DNA from: Arthrobacter sp. PAMC 25486
Lineage (GTDB): Bacteria; Actinomycetota; Actinomycetes; Actinomycetales; Micrococcaceae
Assembly: GCF_000785535.1 (NCBI RefSeq)
Contig: NZ_CP007595.1
Span: 310,001-374,000 of the forward strand
DNA: 64,000 nucleotides
Direction of reading: 5' to 3'
Shown here: piece after piece, positions 57,167-64,000 of the stretch
Layout of the letters: each line of letters begins with the position of its first letter
Position numbering within the stretch: position 1 is the stretch's first letter
Translations under genes and position numbers: made by a program
The notes under the pieces: generated by a model
What the model saw: only the letters and a program-made list of their open reading frames with translations
Told to the model about the DNA's origin: nothing
The model's database searches: none

Positions 57167-58054
57167 ATGACACTCCTCGTTGTCATCATTGTAGTTACCG
57201 TCGTACTGCTACTTCTCGCTGCCCTGTTGGCCATCCACGTGGTGAACCAGTATGAATCCGGCGTCGTCTTCCGGCTGGGCCGTGTCACAGGCATCAAGCC
57301 GCCTGGCCTGGCAGTGATCATCCCGGTGATAGACAGGCTGCACAAAGTCTCGATGCGCATCATCACCATGCCCATCCAGTCCCAGGGACAACGTCAGCGT
57401 GGACATTTCAGCCGTCGCCTATTTTCGTTTGATGGATGCTGTGAAGTCAGTTGGGGCCATTGAAAACGTCTACGCCGCGATCGACCAGATAGCCCAGACC
57501 ACGCTCAGAAAAGTAGTTGGCCAACACACCCTCGATGAAACACTCGCCGAAACGGATGCCATCAACTCAGGGATCAGGGATCAGGGAAATTCTGGATGTA
57601 ACCACCTTGGAATCGGGTGTTGAAGTGACGTTGGTCGAACTCAAGGACATTCAACTTCCTGACAGCATGAAGCGTGCCAGGCCCCGGCAGGCGGAAGCCG
57701 AGCGGGAAAAGAGGGCGAAGATCATTGCTGCTTTGGGTGAGTCGTTGGCAGCAGCGGCGCTCGGCGACGCGTCGGACGCCATGATGGCCCACCCCCCTGG
57801 CCCTCCAACTGAGAAACCTTCAAAGTCTGGTGGAGTTCGGCGTTGACAAGAACACCACAGTTGTCTTCCCTGCGCCGCTGATGAGCACCATCAGCGAGCT
57901 GGGCGCTTTCCTGGCCCGCGAAACCGCGTCAGCGAAGGCAGTACAAGATCCGCCCGTCGTCCCGCTGGGAACCCCCGTCGGCGTCACGGCCCCTCTTCCA
58001 GCCGGTACGGAACAGGGACAGGCAGATTCCTACGGGATTGTCCGGACCAACTGA
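57167..58054 (+). pseudogene. Broken SPFH/band-7 (slipin, stomatin-like) gene
   Basis: The N-terminal membrane helix ([20 protein letters not shown]) and [20 protein letters not shown] are intact to PIQSQG. About 13 bases are then missing (the ITTR-type codons) and the frame changes: [17 protein letters not shown]. At 57573-57592 a 7-base tandem duplication (GATCAGG twice) shifts the frame again: [20 protein letters not shown]. At about 57794 one extra C in a C-run shifts it a third time: [20 protein letters not shown]. Each break is simple and the segments are otherwise well conserved, so inactivation looks recent. Slipins scaffold membrane microdomains. Confidence 0.85.
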
Positions 58055-58086
58055 CTGTGGCCCGAACGTAGAAACGGCGAAGACCC

Positions 58087-58937
58087 ATGGTTGTAGCACC
58101 GCGGATTGTGGTGGGGGTGGATGGCTCACCCCGTAGCAGGGCTGCCCTCGAGTGGGCCGCACTCCGGGCCCCGCGGCAAACGCTGTCCCTGCTGTTGGTT
58201 TACGCCGTCCCGGACTACCTGGTCTCGCCCGGGCGCATTGAATGCCAAAGTGTGCGGGATGCTCTCGGGGCTTGCTGAACAACGAAGCCAGCCGGGCGCG
58301 TGAGTTTGCGCCGACCGTGGAGGTGCGGACCAGCCTTCATTTTGGCGAACCTGCCCATGTACTGGCTGAACTTTATTCAGGTTCCGCCATGGTGGTGGTC
58401 GGCACGGACAGGACTGCCGATGTGCACGGAGAAGGATTCGGTGCGGTCAACATGCAGCTCGCCACGATCGGGCGATGCCCCGTGGCTGTCATTCCAACTC
58501 CCCAGAAGGCCGTGAGGGCCGGCGTCGTCGTGGCTATTGATGGTTCCTCACAGTCCATGGCCGCCTGCTTCACCGCCGCCCAAGCGACAAGCGCCGAACA
58601 GGATGAGACCGCGGGACGTATGACCCTGGAGACAGCTGTCGCCTGTCTGCGCGCCCGTCATATAGGCCTCACAATGGACGAGCGATTCGAGCACTGCGAT
58701 GTGCCGGCGCGGGCCTTGATCGATGCAGGAAAGGGTGCTGAGATGCTCGTGGTTGGAAACCGTGGCAGGGGAGTTGTGCAACACGCGCCCAAGGCGTCGG
58801 TCCTACAAGGCCTGCTTCTGCTGGTTCCCTGTCCCGTTGTCCTGATCCAGCAGGATCATGTGGACGACACCGCTGGCCAGATCAGCGGTCGCAATGCGTT
58901 TTTGCCTCCAAGCACAGATCGTGTGGGAGGACAGTGA
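58087..58937 (+). pseudogene. Double-domain universal stress protein gene, frameshifted
   Basis: The first domain starts RIVVGVDGSPRSRAALEWAA and runs to QSVRD near 58260, then stops. It continues in another frame with EVRTSLHFGEPAHVLAELYS and VVVGTDR, lacking the usual G.RG loop. The second domain (VVVAIDGSSQSMAACFTAAQ) has lost about 40 residues of its central part but keeps ALIDAGKGAEMLVVGNRGRG and PCPVVLIQQD. Both the frameshift and the internal loss suggest decay. It follows the slipin remnant by 32 bases. Confidence 0.75.
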
Positions 58938-58957
58938 CACCGAGATGGCCCATTCAC

Positions 58958-59449
58958 TCACTCAAAGGAGGCGCGCCGTGCATCCGCCAAGGGAGTCGTC
59001 CAAATATCGGGTCTTGTGACGTGAAATCTTCTCCCGCTGAGGTTCAGGGGGAGGATACGCATCAGGTGGTTCTTGGGGCCGCCCTGCCACGGCTGCAGTA
59101 TCAGGCTTTGCGCCTCGGCAAGTTCGGTTTCAGACCAAATCGCCAGAACACTGCCTCGCAGGACAACGCTCCAGGCCTGCTCTGTTTTAGGGTCATAGCC
59201 ATCAATTTCGAAGGCGACCGGTGTGTTGTTCGTCGAGCCGTACAGTTTGGTGCCTTCGGCGGTTCGGAAGACGAGTGATTCATTGTCCACCGCGTAATTG
59301 ATGGGAAAAATGTCAGGATGATCCTCAACGACGACAGCCAAGCGCCCGACGACCCGTCCACGCAGCAATTCCCAGCATTGATCCTTTGACAGAGTTTCAA
59401 TGTCCGGGACATCCGGTGTGGCCGCTGAAGCTGTCGTCTTGTTCGTCAT
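58958..59449 (-). CDS. Pyridoxamine 5'-phosphate oxidase-like flavoprotein (copy 1)
   Basis: This 163-residue split-barrel protein has SKDQCWELLRGRVVGRLAVV, HPDIFPINYAVDNESLVFRT, EGTKLYGSTNNTPVAFEIDG, TEQAWSVVLRGSV and LILQPWQGGPKNHLMRI. This is the PNPOx-like FMN/F420-binding family; in mycobacteria such proteins are linked to dormancy and nitro-compound resistance. ATG 59449 has no usual RBS; ATGACTGTAGTCCC lies 3-16 bases upstream, similar to a DosR half-palindrome but too close to the start for normal activation. Two paralogues follow at 63133 and 63773. Confidence 0.85.
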   Translation of the reverse strand: MTNKTTASAATPDVPDIETLSKDQCWELLRGRVVGRLAVVVEDHPDIFPINYAVDNESLVFRTAEGTKLYGSTNNTPVAFEIDGYDPKTEQAWSVVLRGSVLAIWSETELAEAQSLILQPWQGGPKNHLMRILPLNLSGRRFHVTRPDIWTTPLADARRASFE

Positions 59450-59469
59450 GGTATGACTGTAGTCCCTAG

Positions 59470-62051
<2,582 letters not shown>

Positions 62052-62430
62052 AGTCCTCATTCTCCGTCCGTGATCGTGGTTCCTGCCTGGGGATCTCGCA
62101 AGGCACTACCCATCCCTTGCCTATGGTGCACCAGTCCTGTCAGTCTCTCTTACGCGTCGTGGACCAACAAGGGCCGAAAGTCCTTTGAAGCCATCAAAGC
62201 AAATTTTCAGCGGTGAGCGGGCGGCATTCGAATGGTGCCAGGGGACGGCGGGTGTTCCTGCCCGCGCTGCTGCCCATGGGGCAAGGCGCTGATCATGCAA
62301 GCGCCCCGCGGGACGGCAGCGGGTCCGGCCGGGTCCAAGGCAAGCAGCATGAGAGGTGATGCGGCCCTGCGCAAAAGCGTGCCCGCGAACAATTTCTGGT
62401 TCACCTGCTGGGTCCCCGGGCAAGTGCCCT
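62052..62430. other. 379-base gap upstream of devR
   Basis: No gene is supported. Short + strand frames here lack motifs and RBS. The devR promoter must lie in this stretch, but no clear -10/-35 pair or DosR-like palindrome was found. Confidence 0.4.
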
Positions 62431-63072
62431 TTAGGGGAGGAGGTTCAATGACGTGTCCCAGTTGAAGTTCTCGTGTGCGGGGCTGACTTGCAGACCCATG
62501 ACCAGCAGCATCATGGCCTCGAGTTCGCGCGCCCTTCGGAGCGGTCCCACATCGATGGGGCGCAGCCCCGAGGCTGCAACAACGGCACTTACCTTGACCT
62601 TTGCCTGTTCGGAGTCGCCGGCGATGAACACGTCCAACGGTATCCCTGCCACAGTCCCGGCTTCCAAGGGCTTGGCCAGGCAGGTGTTGAAAGCCTTGAC
62701 CACGAGCGCCTCAGGGCTTGCATGGAGGGCGGTCTGCTCGGCTGCTGAACTTCCAGCGGGGGTCAAGAGCTTGTCGAAGGTGGCCAGGTCGACGGGGTTG
62801 CTGATGTCCACGCTGACCCTGCCTGCCAATGCTTCGCCATAGAAGAGCACCGATTTCTTGGCCTCCTCAAAAGGGACCGCCAGGAAGACAATTCCTCCTT
62901 CAATGACAGCCCCCTCTCCGCCGCCTTGGGCTCCGGCTCCGAGGAACTCGACGAGTTCACGGGTCTTTCCCCCGTTGCGTCCCAAAATCTGCACTGAATG
63001 CCTGGCTTGGAGCATGCGAACGGCAATGGAGCGGGCCATATTTCCGCTGCCGATAATGGTGATTTGTTCCAT
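62431..63072 (-). CDS. NADPH-dependent F420 reductase-like protein
   Basis: This 213-residue protein begins MEQITIIGSGNMARSIAVRM, a Rossmann NADP-binding motif. It continues ILGRNGGKTRELVEFL, GGIVFLAVPFEEAKKSVLFY, DISNPVDLATFDKLLTPAGS and VVKAFNTCLAKPLEAGTVAG. The pattern is that of F420:NADP+ oxidoreductases and related prokaryotic relatives of STEAP-type reductases. Whether it uses F420 cannot be told from sequence. GAAAGGCCCTAAAGCC lies before ATG 63072. It is 60 bases upstream of nothing on the same strand except the gap to devR, so it may be its own unit with the PNPOx-like gene behind it. Confidence 0.82.
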   Translation of the reverse strand: MEQITIIGSGNMARSIAVRMLQARHSVQILGRNGGKTRELVEFLGAGAQGGGEGAVIEGGIVFLAVPFEEAKKSVLFYGEALAGRVSVDISNPVDLATFDKLLTPAGSSAAEQTALHASPEALVVKAFNTCLAKPLEAGTVAGIPLDVFIAGDSEQAKVKVSAVVAASGLRPIDVGPLRRARELEAMMLLVMGLQVSPAHENFNWDTSLNLLP

Positions 63073-63132
63073 GGCTTTAGGGCCTTTCAGAGGGGAATGC
63101 GTGTTTGTGGTGGAGCCGGGCTGCGGAGAATT

Positions 63133-63603
63133 TTATTCAGGTGAAGTGTGGGGGGCATTCGCTTGGGCCGTCCACCACTCGGCCGGCGCGGCCACGGTGA
63201 ACTTGCGACCCGTGATCGACGTCGGAGTAATACGGATAAATGTGTTCTTACTGCCTGAGTGCCAGGGGAAGAGCATGATTGAAAAACTGTCGAGAACCTC
63301 CTGCGTTGAGTTGATAATCGCGGTACTGCCTTTCACAACAACACTCCAGGCAACGCCACTGCTGGCGTCTACTCCGTCGGCTTCCAAAGCCACCGGGGTT
63401 TCGCCCAGCGCTGCATCAAGTTTCGTTCCCGGACCGGTGCGAAAGACGAGGGTGCCGTGATCAACTGCGTAGTTGATGGGGAAGATGTCCGGATGGTCCG
63501 TGACCCAGAGTGCCAGCCGTCCGACGGAGACGCCGCGAAGCAACGCCCAGCACTCGTGGACAGGTAGTTCCTCCGTTGGGGCAGTGGCTGATTTGTTCGT
63601 CAT
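63133..63603 (-). CDS. Pyridoxamine 5'-phosphate oxidase-like flavoprotein (copy 2)
   Basis: The 156-residue paralogue of the 58958 gene shows the same series: VHECWALLRGVSVGRLALWV, HPDIFPINYAVDHGTLVFRT, GTKLDAALGETPVALEADGV, SGVAWSVVVKGSTAIINSTQ and ITGRKFTVAAPAEWWTAQ. It is expected to bind FMN or F420. Upstream of ATG 63603 are two nested inverted repeats (63604-63635). It lies 60 bases upstream of the F420-reductase-like gene on the same strand, and co-transcription is plausible. That would pair a deazaflavin reductase with a deazaflavin-type protein. Confidence 0.86.
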   Translation of the reverse strand: MTNKSATAPTEELPVHECWALLRGVSVGRLALWVTDHPDIFPINYAVDHGTLVFRTGPGTKLDAALGETPVALEADGVDASSGVAWSVVVKGSTAIINSTQEVLDSFSIMLFPWHSGSKNTFIRITPTSITGRKFTVAAPAEWWTAQANAPHTSPE

Positions 63604-63635
63604 GGCACCGATCCTAGATCGGTTGGAGCGGTGCC
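63604..63635. promoter_or_regulatory. Nested inverted repeats upstream of PNPOx copy 2
   Basis: CCGATC and GATCGG flank CTA at 63608-63622, and GGCACC (63604-63609) pairs with GGTGCC (63630-63635). The site touches the start codon region, so it would act as an operator or a 5'-UTR hairpin. No comparable site precedes copy 1. Confidence 0.35.
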
Positions 63636-63772
63636 GATAGAGTCCAAAGACCTGCCGCGCACGCCCACGGTGCCCGAGTCGACCCGGATCATGCTCTTCC
63701 CGCCGTAGCCTCAGCCTGGGGCGATGACCGGTTCAAGGTTCCGGAACTGCTATTCGGAAAGCCGGTCGGACT

Positions 63773-64000
63773 CTATTCGAGTCCGGCACGGATTGCCTCC
63801 CTAAGGGGTGTCCGCCACGACATGGAAGCCGTTAACGTGTAACGCCTACCCGTCACCGTTTCGGGAACAATACGGATCAAGTGCTCCTGCTCGACGCCTT
63901 GCCAGGGAAAGAGGGCCCCGCTGATGGTGTCGAGATTGGTGTTCGTGGAGGTCGCCACCACGGCGCGGCCCTTGACGACAACGCTCCATGCGGTGCCGAA
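63773..64000 (-). CDS. Pyridoxamine 5'-phosphate oxidase-like flavoprotein (copy 3), C-terminal part
   Basis: The frame is open to the right edge and ends at 63773, leaving 75 residues. FGTAWSVVVKGRAVVATSTN, TISGALFPWQGVEQEHLIRI and ETVTGRRYTLTASMSWRTPL align with the last halves of the copies at 58958 and 63133. The start lies beyond the window. With this copy, three members of the family lie within 5 kb. Confidence 0.85.
   Translation of the reverse strand, partial: FGTAWSVVVKGRAVVATSTNTNLDTISGALFPWQGVEQEHLIRIVPETVTGRRYTLTASMSWRTPLREAIRAGLE

Noticed and set aside
59453..59466. ATGACTGTAGTCCC as a DosR box for PNPOx copy 1
   Set aside because: It resembles the mycobacterial GGGACT..AGTCCC core but lies 3-16 bases from the start codon, too close to work as a normal activator site. 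Not listed as a regulatory feature.

Overview
This is high-G+C DNA from an actinobacterium, most likely an Arthrobacter-type member of the Micrococcaceae. The order lgt - gltB - gltD - pyk - PdtaR-like ANTAR regulator is usual for that group, and the protein families elsewhere are actinobacterial. No function here was checked by database search. All family calls come from motifs and length read directly.

Region 1 (1-11.5 kb) is core chromosome: the end of lgt, the two glutamate synthase subunits, pyruvate kinase, an ANTAR response regulator and tRNA-Leu(CAA). An IS30-family element sits between the convergent pyk and regulator genes. It lies in the loop of what was one large hairpin, whose 20-bp arms are now 1.7 kb apart.

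Region 2 (11.5-13.4 kb), directly downstream of the tRNA, is a graveyard: a broken ImmA/IrrE protease gene coupled to a broken membrane-protein gene, a broken SRPBCC gene and a fragment of an IS5-type transposase.

Region 3 (13.4-29.4 kb) is a stress-protein island. Intact genes encode a flavin reductase, a GSP39-type short-chain dehydrogenase, YtxH-like and YeaQ/GlsB-like membrane proteins, a FUSC-family protein, Dps, the large catalase KatE, a DUF4235 protein, a DUF892-type ferritin-like protein, a Rho_N protein, CsbD and several small acidic or proline-rich proteins. Among them lie long genes wrecked by several frameshifts each: a YbdK-type carboxylate-amine ligase, topoisomerase IB, a cation diffusion facilitator and a GAF-domain gene.

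Region 4 (29.6-46.7 kb) is metabolic: a UvrA-like ABC ATPase, a molybdopterin oxidoreductase fused to a cytochrome-b-like membrane domain, transketolase, a pyruvate-dehydrogenase-type E1a/E1b/E2 operon led by a CBS/zinc-ribbon protein, and sdhCAB. The last 71 bp of sdhB plus about 50 bp downstream occur twice (34166-34287 and 42164-42285, about 93% identical). The two copies are direct repeats around the 8-kb transketolase/PDH block, which looks like a segment inserted at the 3' end of sdhB.

Region 5 (46.7-64 kb) resembles a DosR/OsdR-type dormancy regulon. It holds an FAD reductase, flavodoxin, phosphoketolase - USP - VIT operon, USP - MgtA operon, a broken stomatin/SPFH gene, a broken double-USP gene, three pyridoxamine-oxidase-like flavoproteins, a dual-GAF DevS-like kinase convergent with a DevR-like regulator, and an F420/NADP-reductase-like protein. 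GGGACnnnnGGCCC-type palindromes lie in two divergent promoter regions (48718-48755 and 53690-53705). The inferred theme is redox, carbon and ion homeostasis under oxygen limitation or stationary phase, with part of the gene set decaying.
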